Below, one piece after another: positions 1-6,445 of a stretch of DNA of 12,630 nt. Every line of letters starts with the position of its first letter. The stretch's first letter is position 1. This stretch comes from Ruminococcaceae bacterium UBA7101 (GTDB taxonomy: Bacteria > Bacillota > Clostridia > Oscillospirales > Acutalibacteraceae). The translations under genes were made by a program, and so were the position numbers. The stretch covers positions 24,610-37,239 of the forward strand of contig DKYL01000087.1 of NCBI GenBank assembly GCA_002493325.1. The letters are read 5' to 3'. The notes beneath the pieces were generated by a model that was not told the origin of the DNA, ran no database searches, and worked only from the letters and a program-made list of their open reading frames with translations.

Positions 1-30
1 GCCACATCAGCATATTGATGATTATGTATA

Positions 31-68
31 TATATTTCTGAGGGAGGAATATCTCCCTCAGAAATATA
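31..68 (-). terminator. Hairpin terminator downstream of the PspC-domain gene
   Basis: A perfect 16-bp stem (31-46 pairs with 53-68) closes a 6-nt loop at 47-52, starting 7 bp past the stop codon of the PspC gene. The stem has a CTCCCTCAG core and AT-rich ends. There is no clean U-tract: the minus-strand sequence after the stem reads TATACATAAT. Termination is inferred from position and stem strength. It could also serve a convergent gene to the left of the window. Confidence 0.65.
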
Positions 69-74
69 TCAGCT

Positions 75-305
75 TTACTGATTATCGTTGTGATAATAGC
101 CTGTTGTTTCAAACGGGTCAGGCTCTTCGGGAATAACCAGAGCACAAATAATGTAAATCAGCAAACCCGGGATTGATGCTGAAAAGAGTGACACGATCAC
201 CCACAAAAGTCTGATGATTGTAACGTCACAATTAAAATACTGTGCTATTCCGCCGCAGACACCTTCAATTTTTCTATCTGTTCTGCTTCTGTAAAGTTTT
301 TTCAT
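75..305 (-). CDS. PspC-domain small membrane protein
   Basis: This 76-aa protein consists almost entirely of one PspC domain. The basic start (KKLYRSRTDRKIEGV) leads into the typical CGGIAQYF stretch at residues 17-24, followed by a hydrophobic hairpin or long membrane segment at about 30-58 that ends in VIPEE. The acidic/polar tail (61-76) is short. PspC proteins are inner-membrane proteins; in Proteobacteria PspC senses envelope stress, whereas in Firmicutes stand-alone versions are mostly uncharacterised. The ATG is preceded by GAGGA. The gene is last in the minus-strand run, 11 bp after pncC. The domain is clear; the role here is unknown. Confidence 0.88.
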   Translation of the reverse strand: MKKLYRSRTDRKIEGVCGGIAQYFNCDVTIIRLLWVIVSLFSASIPGLLIYIICALVIPEEPDPFETTGYYHNDNQ

Positions 306-316
306 TTTGTCCTCTT

Positions 317-784
317 TTAAATCATTTCAATTAATGTCTGAAATACAAATTCAACACTTGATTTTCTGACCTGATTTCTGCCGATTTCACCAAACTGCTT
401 TGTATAGGTTGTTGTTTTGCCGTTAATACAAAAGCCAAAGCAAACCATACCAACAGGCTTTTTGTCAGTACCGCCGCCGGGTCCTGCCACGCCTGTTATA
501 CCGACACCGATTTCACTGCCGGCTGTGGCTGCTGCACCCTCTGCCATTTCATAGGCGACCTCTTCGCTGACAACACCATTCGCAAGAATGGTATCTGCCT
601 TAACGCCAATCAGCTTCATCTTGGATTCGTTTGAATAGGTCACAAAAGACATATCAAGTACCTTTGATGCATTTGTAACATTTACAAGTGTACCACAACA
701 CAGCCCTCCAGTGCAAGACTCTGCGAAAGAAATTTTTAAATTTTTTTCAAGAAGCTTATCAACAAGCTGTTCCTCAAGTGCCAT
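317..784 (-). CDS. pncC: Nicotinamide-nucleotide amidohydrolase PncC (CinA C-terminal type)
   Basis: The 155-aa protein matches the stand-alone CinA C-terminal domain, which converts NMN to nicotinic acid mononucleotide plus ammonia in pyridine-nucleotide recycling. Visible hallmarks are FAESCTGG (20-27), VTYSNESK (48-55), GVVSEEVA (70-77) and the glycine-rich TGVAGPGGGTDKKPVG (97-112). The reading frame is open for 43 codons further upstream, into folD, but the ATG at 784 is preferred: AAAGGA lies just ahead of it and homologues begin at this point. It lies 23 bp after folD and is likely co-transcribed with it. It lacks the N-terminal molybdopterin-binding-like domain of full-length CinA, which is normal for short PncC proteins. 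Confidence 0.9.
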   Translation of the reverse strand: MALEEQLVDKLLEKNLKISFAESCTGGLCCGTLVNVTNASKVLDMSFVTYSNESKMKLIGVKADTILANGVVSEEVAYEMAEGAAATAGSEIGVGITGVAGPGGGTDKKPVGMVCFGFCINGKTTTYTKQFGEIGRNQVRKSSVEFVFQTLIEMI

Positions 785-807
785 TTTATCAGTCCTTTTA
801 ATTATAA

Positions 808-1662
808 TCACGCAATACCATTCTGAATTTTTGCAGCAGTGAGTGTATTTTGCATAAGCATTGAGATTGTCATAGGTCCTACTCCACCGGGAACAGGCGT
901 GATAAAGGAGCATTTATCCTTAACGTCCTCAAAATCAACATCACCGCAGAGCTTGCCGTTTTCATCCCTGTTCATACCGACATCAATAACAACAGCACCC
1001 TCTTTAACCATATCGGCTTTAACAAACTTTGCCTTGCCGATTGCTGCAACGAGAATATCGGCAGTTTTTGTAACCTCCGCCAAATCAACGGTTTTTGAAT
1101 GTGTGATTTCAACGGTTGCGTTTTCGTGAAGAAGAAGCATTGCCTGCGGCTTGCCCACAATATTGCTTCTGCCGATAACAACCGCCTTTTTGCCTGCAAC
1201 CTCAACACCTGTTGAATGAATAAGCTCCATTACACCTGCAGGGGTACAGGGCAGAAAGTTATAATCACCAATCATAATTGCACCTACATTAACAGGATGA
1301 AATGCATCAACATCCTTAATCGGGTCAATAAGATTGATAACCTCTTTATCATCAAGGTGCTTTGGCAAAGGAAGCTGACAGAGTATACCGCTGATTTCGG
1401 GTCTGCCGTTCAGTTCCTTGACAAGATTGTTCAGTTCCTCCTGTGTAGTATTTTCAGGAAGTGCAAATTTTTCACTGTAAAAGCCTACCTCTTCGCAAGC
1501 CTTTTCCTTATTTCTTACATAGACCTGTGAAGCAGGGTCCTCACCGACAATGATTACTGCAAGACCCGGGGTTACACCCTTTTTCTTAAGTTCCTCGGTT
1601 TCCTTTGCTACTCTTTCCCTGACCTGCTTTGAAACAAGCTTTCCGTCAATTATCTGTGCCAT
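808..1662 (-). CDS. folD: FolD: methylenetetrahydrofolate dehydrogenase / methenyltetrahydrofolate cyclohydrolase
   Basis: This 284-aa cytosolic bifunctional enzyme interconverts 5,10-methylene-, 5,10-methenyl- and 10-formyl-THF using NADP(H), supplying one-carbon units for purines and formyl-Met-tRNA. Catalytic-domain features include YVRNK (48-52, the Tyr-x3-Lys pair), QLPLPKH (96-102) and KDVDAFHP (116-123). The dinucleotide-binding part shows VVIGRSNIVGKP (161-172), and the C-terminal signature PVPGGVGPMT is at 256-265. Length is normal. The ATG at 1662 has a strong GGAGGTG site; an upstream in-frame ATG (1686) adds eight residues with no support from homologues. The start overlaps the end of lgt by 17 bp, suggesting translational coupling. 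Confidence 0.97.
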   Translation of the reverse strand: MAQIIDGKLVSKQVRERVAKETEELKKKGVTPGLAVIIVGEDPASQVYVRNKEKACEEVGFYSEKFALPENTTQEELNNLVKELNGRPEISGILCQLPLPKHLDDKEVINLIDPIKDVDAFHPVNVGAIMIGDYNFLPCTPAGVMELIHSTGVEVAGKKAVVIGRSNIVGKPQAMLLLHENATVEITHSKTVDLAEVTKTADILVAAIGKAKFVKADMVKEGAVVIDVGMNRDENGKLCGDVDFEDVKDKCSFITPVPGGVGPMTISMLMQNTLTAAKIQNGIA

Positions 1663-2599
1663 TTTGCACCTCCGTCTTTTCATCATTTTTTATATTTTCA
1701 TCAGTCACCTTATCAAGCTGCAAAGCACTCCAGAGCGTACCCTTTTTGTACTTAATAAAGCAAACAACAAAAGCAACTGCAAATACTGCAACTATCGCAA
1801 TAGAAAGAAGCTGGCTGACTCTCAGTGTGGTATCACCGATATAAAGCGAGTCTGTTCTCAGTCCTTCCACTACGGCTCTTTCAAGACCGTACCATACACC
1901 GTAAAGCATAAAGATTTCACCCTTGAAGTGTCTGTGCTTATGCACCATATAATTCAGAATTAAAAATCCTAACAGACACCAAACACTCTCATAAAGGAAT
2001 GTAGGATGAACAGGAAGATTCGGGTCAAATTCAATACCCTTTGCAGTTAATGTATCTGCTGAGGATACCAAATCATCGTGGATTTTCTGACTCCACATTC
2101 TGAAGGGGGCAGTTGTGGTATTGACACCGAAAGCCTCCTGATTAAAGAAGTTGCCCCAGCGACCGATACCCTGACCGATAAGCAGACCCAGTGCACCCAA
2201 ATCAAGCAGATTCGGGAAATTGATTTTTCCTGTTTTGCAGCCGATTGCCGCACCGATAAGCGCACCGATTATTCCGCCGTAAATTGCTATACCGCCGTTC
2301 CATATCTGCGGTATTTCAATCAAGTGGTCTTTATAATAAGACCATTCAAAAATAACATAATAGGCTCTTGCACAGACAATGCCGAAAATTGTTCCCCAAA
2401 TCAGAACATCTGTCATTCCGTCAAGGCTCATTTTCCATTTATAAGCCATTCTGCCGCCATAAAGCACTGCAAGCATAAATCCGAAGGCAATGATTATGCC
2501 GTACCAATGAACCTCATAGCCAAAAATTGAAAAAGCAACTGAAGGCAAATCAAAATCAATGCCCAAGCCTTCAAAATAAACTCTTGTGTAATTACTCAT
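1646..2599 (-). CDS. lgt: Prolipoprotein diacylglyceryl transferase Lgt
   Basis: This 317-aa polytopic membrane enzyme transfers diacylglycerol from phosphatidylglycerol to the lipobox cysteine of prolipoproteins, the first lipoprotein maturation step. The Lgt signature GRWGNFFNQEAFG is at 146-158; HPTFLYES (198-205) and GLERAVVEGLR (238-248) are also family hallmarks, with R241 corresponding to the essential Arg of the E. coli enzyme. Several hydrophobic helices are visible. At the position of E. coli His103 the sequence is GGIAIYGG (102-109), with Tyr instead; as I recall, Gram-positive Lgt proteins share this. The last 30 residues are a polar tail, partly encoded over the folD start. The start overlaps the ymfH-like stop by 8 bp, with AAGGAAA as ribosome site. 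Confidence 0.96.
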   Translation of the reverse strand: MSNYTRVYFEGLGIDFDLPSVAFSIFGYEVHWYGIIIAFGFMLAVLYGGRMAYKWKMSLDGMTDVLIWGTIFGIVCARAYYVIFEWSYYKDHLIEIPQIWNGGIAIYGGIIGALIGAAIGCKTGKINFPNLLDLGALGLLIGQGIGRWGNFFNQEAFGVNTTTAPFRMWSQKIHDDLVSSADTLTAKGIEFDPNLPVHPTFLYESVWCLLGFLILNYMVHKHRHFKGEIFMLYGVWYGLERAVVEGLRTDSLYIGDTTLRVSQLLSIAIVAVFAVAFVVCFIKYKKGTLWSALQLDKVTDENIKNDEKTEVQNGTDN

Positions 2600-3869
2600 T
2601 TTCCTTGTTTTTAACTACTGATAAAGCAGAGTATTCCTCCATCATCATATTTTCAAGACGCTTTTCAATATCCTCTTTTGTTACGGACTTATAAATTTCC
2701 ATTGCATCAAAAACAGAATAGCCGTTAAAATGAGCGGAAATGACAGCGTTGGCAATGGAGTCAATATCATTATACTCCATAATTTCCCTGCCGTAAAGAG
2801 AACGGCGTGCATTTTCAAACTGATTATCCTCAATACCGTTTGCTTTAAGGGATGCAACAGCCTTTTTGATTTCATCAGCCACTGCCTGCGGATTAACACT
2901 TTCGCCGTCAAACAGAATCGCCTCATAGCCGAAGCCTGTAAAATATTCCTTGGAAAAGCTTGTGTTGATCAGTCCGTTGTCAAACATTTTGTTATAAAGC
3001 TCTGAGGTATCGCCTGCAAGAATTTCAAGAAGAATATTAACCTCTATCATTTTTCTTAAATCCTGTGTAAGCTCCTTGCATTCCTCTTTATATCCAAAGG
3101 AGAAAACAGGCATACTCATTGCAAGATTATATTCTGCATAGCTGCATGCAATTTCACGGGGTTCATCCTCAAAGGAGCGCTCAATGGAAAGCGGCTCTGC
3201 CTTTTCAAGCATTTTATCACAAACGCCAAGCACCTGCTCAGGTGTAACATCACCCACAACGGCAAGGCACATATTGTTAAGATTATAGAAAGTATTATAG
3301 CAGTCATAAAGCAGCTTGTCTGTAATCTGAGCAATTGACTCAACGGTTCCTGCAATGTCAATTCTGACAGGATGGTTTTTGTAAAGACATCTTAAAAGAT
3401 TAAAGGTGCTCATCCATCCTGCAACATCATAATACATTGTGATTTCCTGACCGATTATGCCCTGCTCCTTTGCCACTGTTTCTTTAGTAAAATACGGATG
3501 TGTCACAAAATCGAGCAGGATTTCAAGTGATGACTCAAAATTCCCGCTGCACTGGAAAAGGTAGCAGGTTTTGTCAAAGGAGGTATAGGCATTTGCAGAT
3601 GCACCTGTTTTTGCATAGCGTGCAAATGCATCCAAATCCTCACTTTCAAAAAGCTTGTGCTCAAGAAAATGCGCAATACCCTCAGGAACAGTAATCCATT
3701 CATCACTGTCGGAACGCTTGAACTTCGTATCAATCGAGCCGTACTTTGTTCCGAAAACAGCATAGGAGGATGAATAGTTTTCCTTAGGCATTATGAATAT
3801 TTTAAGTCCAGACTTATGGTCAATCTCAAAATACTTTTCACCAAGGATTTCAGATTTAATTTCTTTCAT
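2592..3869 (-). CDS. M16B zinc peptidase, YmfH-like (active-type subunit)
   Basis: The 425-aa protein is an M16 (pitrilysin/insulinase family) peptidase of the YmfH type. It carries the inverted zinc motif HFLEH at 67-71 (H67, H71 ligands, E70 general base). KEQGIIGQEI (134-143) supplies E135/E142, one of which should be the third zinc ligand. FEDEPREIA-like linker and C-terminal M16 half follow; overall length is usual for the family. It begins one base inside the ymfF-like stop (TAATG overlap) with a strong GGAGG site, so the two are probably made in equal amounts. Together they resemble M16B heterodimers in which one subunit has the metal site. Physiological substrates in Firmicutes are poorly defined. 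Confidence 0.92.
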   Translation of the reverse strand: MKEIKSEILGEKYFEIDHKSGLKIFIMPKENYSSSYAVFGTKYGSIDTKFKRSDSDEWITVPEGIAHFLEHKLFESEDLDAFARYAKTGASANAYTSFDKTCYLFQCSGNFESSLEILLDFVTHPYFTKETVAKEQGIIGQEITMYYDVAGWMSTFNLLRCLYKNHPVRIDIAGTVESIAQITDKLLYDCYNTFYNLNNMCLAVVGDVTPEQVLGVCDKMLEKAEPLSIERSFEDEPREIACSYAEYNLAMSMPVFSFGYKEECKELTQDLRKMIEVNILLEILAGDTSELYNKMFDNGLINTSFSKEYFTGFGYEAILFDGESVNPQAVADEIKKAVASLKANGIEDNQFENARRSLYGREIMEYNDIDSIANAVISAHFNGYSVFDAMEIYKSVTKEDIEKRLENMMMEEYSALSVVKNKENE

Positions 3870-5143
3870 TATACTTCCTCCTTCGGTGATGATAATTTAT
3901 AAATAGTATCAAGTGTCAGAAGTGAAGCACAGTGCTGAACCTGCTCCATTGTAACGCTGTCATTTTCTGCTGAGGACTGCTCAGGCGTTTTCAGCTTATC
4001 ATCAGCAAGCTGATTTACATACCAAGCCTCAATTGCCTCAGGCGTATCATTGACTGACAGCAGGGCATCCTTCATTGCAAGCTTTGAGGAATGGAACTCT
4101 TCTTCAAAATCACCGTTCTTAATAATATTGAGCTGATTCTGGATTTCGTTAACAGCCTTGTCCATATTTTCCTCATTACAGCCGCACTGAATCAAAATCA
4201 TACTTTTTGTTCTTGTATATCTTGCTGAACAATAATAGCAAAGGCTCATTTTTTCACGTACATTGGCAAACAGTTTTGAATAAGGTCCGCCGCCGAAAAC
4301 ATCGCAGAAGGTACGCATGGCAGCAGCCAGCTCATCATCCGGCTTGAGGTTAACCCTGTAACCAAGCACAAGCTTGCCTTGCTTTACGTCAAGTCTTTCC
4401 ATCTGCTCCTTAACCCTGTCACAGAACGGAACAAATACAGCAGCGGGAAGCTCTGCAAATTTTCTTTCAATGCCTTCAAGTGCATTCTTTACAAGCCTTT
4501 CTGCATTGTCGCAATCGGCACTGCCTATTATTGTTACCATAATTTTTGCAGTTTCAAGTGCATTTTTCCACGCATTATAAATATCGGACGAGGTAAGCTT
4601 TTTTATACTGTCCACAGTGCCGAAACGGTTAATGGCATACGGCTCACCGTCAAACATAAGCTTTTCAGCCTGTCTGAGAACATAAGACCTTTTTTCATTG
4701 TTTTCGGCATCAATTTTTTCAATCAGTATTCTTTTTTCGCTTTCAACATCCTCGTCAAAAAAGGCACTGCCGTTAAGCCTTGGCTCAAACAAAAGTGAAA
4801 CAAGCAGTTTTAAGCATTCAAAAGAAATACTGCCGCCGTCAAGTGAAAACTTGTCATCAAGACAGGTAATACCAAGCTTTAAAACCTGACATTCCCCCAC
4901 CTTGGTAACAACGGCACTGAGAGAAGCACCATAAAGATTAGCAAGCTTTCTGTTAAGCTCTGTCTGATTTTTATATTCTGCACTTCTCCTTGACAGCAGA
5001 TTAATGAATAAAGCATTGGCTGAGGCAGTTTCCTCTTTCAGCGGCAATGCCAGTGATATAGCAATTTCATTTGTTTTAAACCGACCTGCGTTAACATTAA
5101 CAAGACTTACGCCGTCGGCAATATTTTTTTCAGCAAAATCCAA
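3869..5143 (-). CDS. M16B peptidase homologue, YmfF-like (non-catalytic partner)
   Basis: This is a 424-aa M16-fold protein without the zinc motif: the stretch that should read HxxEH is LFINLL (45-50). It keeps the C-terminal-half motif FGGGPYSKLFANVREK (283-298) with nearby YY (303-304); an Arg/Tyr pair here binds the substrate backbone in M16B partner subunits. I infer it is the substrate-positioning partner of the YmfH-like protein downstream, which it overlaps by 1 nt. The start is placed at TTG 5143, because GGAGG lies 8 nt upstream of it. The frame stays open to another TTG at 5170, which would put that ribosome site inside the gene. N-terminal ADGVSLVNVNAGRFKT fits family starts. Confidence 0.9.
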   Translation of the reverse strand: MDFAEKNIADGVSLVNVNAGRFKTNEIAISLALPLKEETASANALFINLLSRRSAEYKNQTELNRKLANLYGASLSAVVTKVGECQVLKLGITCLDDKFSLDGGSISFECLKLLVSLLFEPRLNGSAFFDEDVESEKRILIEKIDAENNEKRSYVLRQAEKLMFDGEPYAINRFGTVDSIKKLTSSDIYNAWKNALETAKIMVTIIGSADCDNAERLVKNALEGIERKFAELPAAVFVPFCDRVKEQMERLDVKQGKLVLGYRVNLKPDDELAAAMRTFCDVFGGGPYSKLFANVREKMSLCYYCSARYTRTKSMILIQCGCNEENMDKAVNEIQNQLNIIKNGDFEEEFHSSKLAMKDALLSVNDTPEAIEAWYVNQLADDKLKTPEQSSAENDSVTMEQVQHCASLLTLDTIYKLSSPKEEV

Positions 5144-5179
5144 ATTATAATTCCTCCAAAAAAATGTCAATAATACTAT

Positions 5180-5207
5180 ATCATATTATTTACCAAATTT
5201 AAAGCAA
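5180..5207 (-). promoter_or_regulatory. Weak candidate promoter ahead of the ymfF-lgt-folD run
   Basis: On the minus strand TTGCTT (5202-5207) is followed after 16 bp by TATGAT (5180-5185), about 37 bp before the TTG start of the ymfF-like gene. The -10 is 5/6 and the -35 only 3/6 to the sigma-A consensus. No terminator is seen between the 95-aa gene and ymfF, so read-through from the small-gene cassette is equally possible. Confidence 0.3.
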
Positions 5208-5486
5208 TAAATATAAAAGTGCTAAAATTAATGTATTATCTGCTCCTTCCTTTGATAAAAGCATAAGCATAGCAAGAATAACAAAAAAGGATTTGTCCTG
5301 TGGCAAATCCTCCTTTTCCTGTTCGGGTTTTGGCGGCTCAGACTGCTTTGGCGGTACTTGGTGCTGTTTTTTTTCAGTCTTAGGAGGCGGTTCCTGCCCG
5401 TCATTAACAAAATGAGAGGCACGGTTTTGCATTTCCATAACCCGTCTTTTTGCCTCATTAATATCTCGTTCACTAAACTGCGGCAT
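5199..5486 (-). CDS. Small protein with proline-rich middle and hydrophobic C-terminus, unknown function
   Basis: I do not recognise this 95-aa protein by name. It has three parts: a charged, probably helical N-terminus (1-30, FSERDINEAKRRVMEMQNRA), a low-complexity Pro/Lys/Glu/Gln linker (31-64), and a C-terminus with two short hydrophobic stretches (FFVILAMLMLL and LILALLYLLL) around SKEGADN. The hydrophobic end could be a membrane anchor or hairpin, or a protein-interaction helix pair. Its ATG overlaps the stop of the 126-aa gene (TAATG), so it is very likely translated with it. It is the last gene of a three-gene cassette. It is clearly a real gene, judging by position, coupling and organised sequence; its function is unknown. 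Confidence 0.75.
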   Translation of the reverse strand: MPQFSERDINEAKRRVMEMQNRASHFVNDGQEPPPKTEKKQHQVPPKQSEPPKPEQEKEDLPQDKSFFVILAMLMLLSKEGADNTLILALLYLLL

Positions 5487-5866
5487 TAAAACAGCTCCCT
5501 TAACAATGGCAGCACCTCAAACAGCTTTAAAATTCTCATTGCCTGGTCAGCTTTATTCTGCGTTTCAGGACTGAGATGGGGCTTAAGTGCCATAATCAAA
5601 TCAACATTTTTATTGCTTGTATTATTCATTTTTTCAAATATAGTCTTTGCTTTCATAATCATATTAAAATCAATACCGTCCAAACCAAGTCCTGCCAGTG
5701 CAGGCACACCGCTTTGCTGCGGTGTGTTCTGCTTGACATTATTCATCTGTGGCTTTTGCTGCTCTGTGGTATCTGTGCTGTCACCAAGTATTGACGAGGC
5801 AACACCTTTGAGCATATTTATATCTTCCGCACTGAGACTGTTTATTATATCGTTTAAATTATCCAT
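5486..5866 (-). CDS. Conserved-looking small soluble protein, unknown function
   Basis: The 126-aa protein has an acidic N-terminal helix-like segment (1-27), a Gln/Asn-rich spacer (30-52), then a hydrophobic, structured C-terminal half. The C-terminal part (about 86-122) contains MALKPHLSPETQNKADQAMR and then ILKLFEVLPLLREL. That pattern, ALKPxLSPE followed by an amphipathic helix, is one I associate with short uncharacterised Firmicutes proteins, but I cannot name a family with confidence. There is no signal peptide or clear membrane segment. AAGG precedes the ATG, the gene starts 1 bp after the stop of the 79-aa gene, and it overlaps the 95-aa gene by one base. Confidence 0.78.
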   Translation of the reverse strand: MDNLNDIINSLSAEDINMLKGVASSILGDSTDTTEQQKPQMNNVKQNTPQQSGVPALAGLGLDGIDFNMIMKAKTIFEKMNNTSNKNVDLIMALKPHLSPETQNKADQAMRILKLFEVLPLLRELF

Positions 5867-5867
5867 A

Positions 5868-6107
5868 TTACTTGCCTTCCATTAATTTTTTCATCAGCTC
5901 CTTAGCCTGAGGCGTTGACAAAAGCTTTTCGCAAGCCTCCTTGTTGCTGAGAACATTTTTCAGCTGAGCTGTTGCCTGTGACGATAGATTTTTATTGACA
6001 AAATCATCAAGCTGTCCTTTGTCACTTGCTTCCTTCATTTTGTTAATATCAATTCCTGTTTTGTTTTGTGCCTGCTTCATCAGCCTGCTCAGTTCATCAT
6101 TATTCAT
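5868..6107 (-). CDS. Small charged helical protein, unknown function
   Basis: The 79-aa protein is rich in Lys, Asn, Gln and Leu, with no Cys, no membrane segment and no signal peptide; it is predicted by eye to be almost all helical. The C-terminal half (KNVLSNKEACEKLLSTPQAK, then ELMKKLMEGK) has the periodicity of a helical bundle. I do not recognise a family. It is the first gene of the three-gene minus-strand cassette, and its start lies only about 29 bp from the edge of the inverted-repeat element, so its promoter must lie at or inside that element. The ATG at 6107 has a GAGGGG ribosome site about 9 nt upstream. Confidence 0.75.
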   Translation of the reverse strand: MNNDELSRLMKQAQNKTGIDINKMKEASDKGQLDDFVNKNLSSQATAQLKNVLSNKEACEKLLSTPQAKELMKKLMEGK

Positions 6108-6127
6108 TGAAATAATCCCCTCTTTAT

Positions 6128-6157
6128 TGTATAATAGGCAATTAGTAGTAATCCGAA
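6128..6157 (-). promoter_or_regulatory. Possible outward promoter at the left edge of the element
   Basis: On the minus strand TTCGGA (6152-6157, inside the terminal repeat) is 18 bp upstream of TATACA (6128-6133); TATTAT at 6131-6136 is an alternative -10. Start of transcription would be near 6121-6124, leaving a very short leader before the 79-aa gene. The -35 is poor. The main argument is that nothing else of promoter type lies between the element and the gene. Confidence 0.3.
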
Positions 6158-6159
6158 CC
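6137..6159 (+). repeat. Left terminal inverted repeat
   Basis: The 23-bp arm begins GGCAATTAGTAG and ends TCCGAACC, and pairs with 6388-6410 with one mismatch (6143 against 6404). Similarity continues imperfectly outward through TA and TATA (to about 6130), so the true edge could be a few bases further out. Confidence 0.88.
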
Positions 6160-6387
6160 GTGGTTTAAATTGACCGATTTGCCCTTACTCTGTGTTAAAA
6201 ATACTCGAAATACACAAGTATTTCTGCGTTTTTGTGCCTTGATTAAGAACAAATCGGCACAATTTAAACTCGCAGACCAAAAACACTTGAAATAAAGATG
6301 AATTTTGACTTTTGAAATGGCAGCCTTGCTTGACGCAAGGCAACAGTGAAAAATTCAATAATTCGCTTTATTGCTGTGTTTTTGGCA

Positions 6388-6410
6388 GGTTCGGATTACT
6401 ACTCATTGCC
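6388..6410 (-). repeat. Right terminal inverted repeat
   Basis: The 23-bp arm begins GGTTCGGATTACTACT and ends ATTGCC, matching the reverse complement of 6137-6159 at 22 of 23 bases. It is followed by TA, then AT-rich sequence leading to yfcE. Confidence 0.88.
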
Positions 6411-6419
6411 TAATATAAT
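6390..6419 (+). promoter_or_regulatory. Possible outward promoter at the right edge of the element, driving yfcE
   Basis: A perfect TATAAT (6414-6419) sits 2 bp outside the TA at the element edge; TTCGGA (6390-6395) in the terminal repeat is 18 bp upstream as a weak -35. Transcription would start near 6426, about 20 nt before the yfcE ATG. It mirrors the arrangement at the left edge. Confidence 0.4.
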
Positions 6420-6445
6420 CTATGAAAGTGAAAGGTGATTTATGA

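Larger units (their letters stand above)
6135..6412. mobile_element. MITE-like element with terminal inverted repeats and two internal hairpin arms
   Basis: The element body is 6137-6410 (274 bp) with 23-bp terminal inverted repeats matching at 22/23 positions and TA at both edges (6135-6136 and 6411-6412), as expected for a TA target duplication. There is no ORF of note. Inside, arm 1 is a long interrupted hairpin (6163-6180 with 6251-6269, and inner stem 6207-6213/6218-6224). Arm 2 is another: 6277-6286/6376-6385, 6291-6297/6366-6372, 6300-6306/6350-6356, and apical 6323-6329/6335-6341. The whole folds as a three-way junction. A non-autonomous transposon (MITE of IS630/mariner type) is the simplest reading; a structured RNA or regulatory element is the alternative. 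It also covers the only intergenic stretch above 300 bp. Confidence 0.7.

Noticed and set aside
785..913. Longer N-terminus (43 residues) for pncC
   Set aside because: It would overlap folD by over 100 bp, has Cys/Trp/Tyr-rich non-homologous sequence, and the ATG at 784 has its own AAAGGA site.
1550..2530. Several plus-strand open frames over folD and lgt
   Set aside because: Mirror images of well-identified genes; the residue make-up is typical of antisense translation and no ribosome site supports them.
2592..2620. Lgt His103-to-Tyr change as a sign of an inactive enzyme
   Set aside because: As far as I recall Tyr is usual at this place in Gram-positive Lgt, and all other signature residues (GRWGN..N.E, HPT.LYE, R241) are kept.
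6323..6341. The GCCTTGC/GCAAGGC hairpin as a rho-independent terminator
   Set aside because: No U-tract follows on either strand and it is the tip of a larger folded arm within the element.
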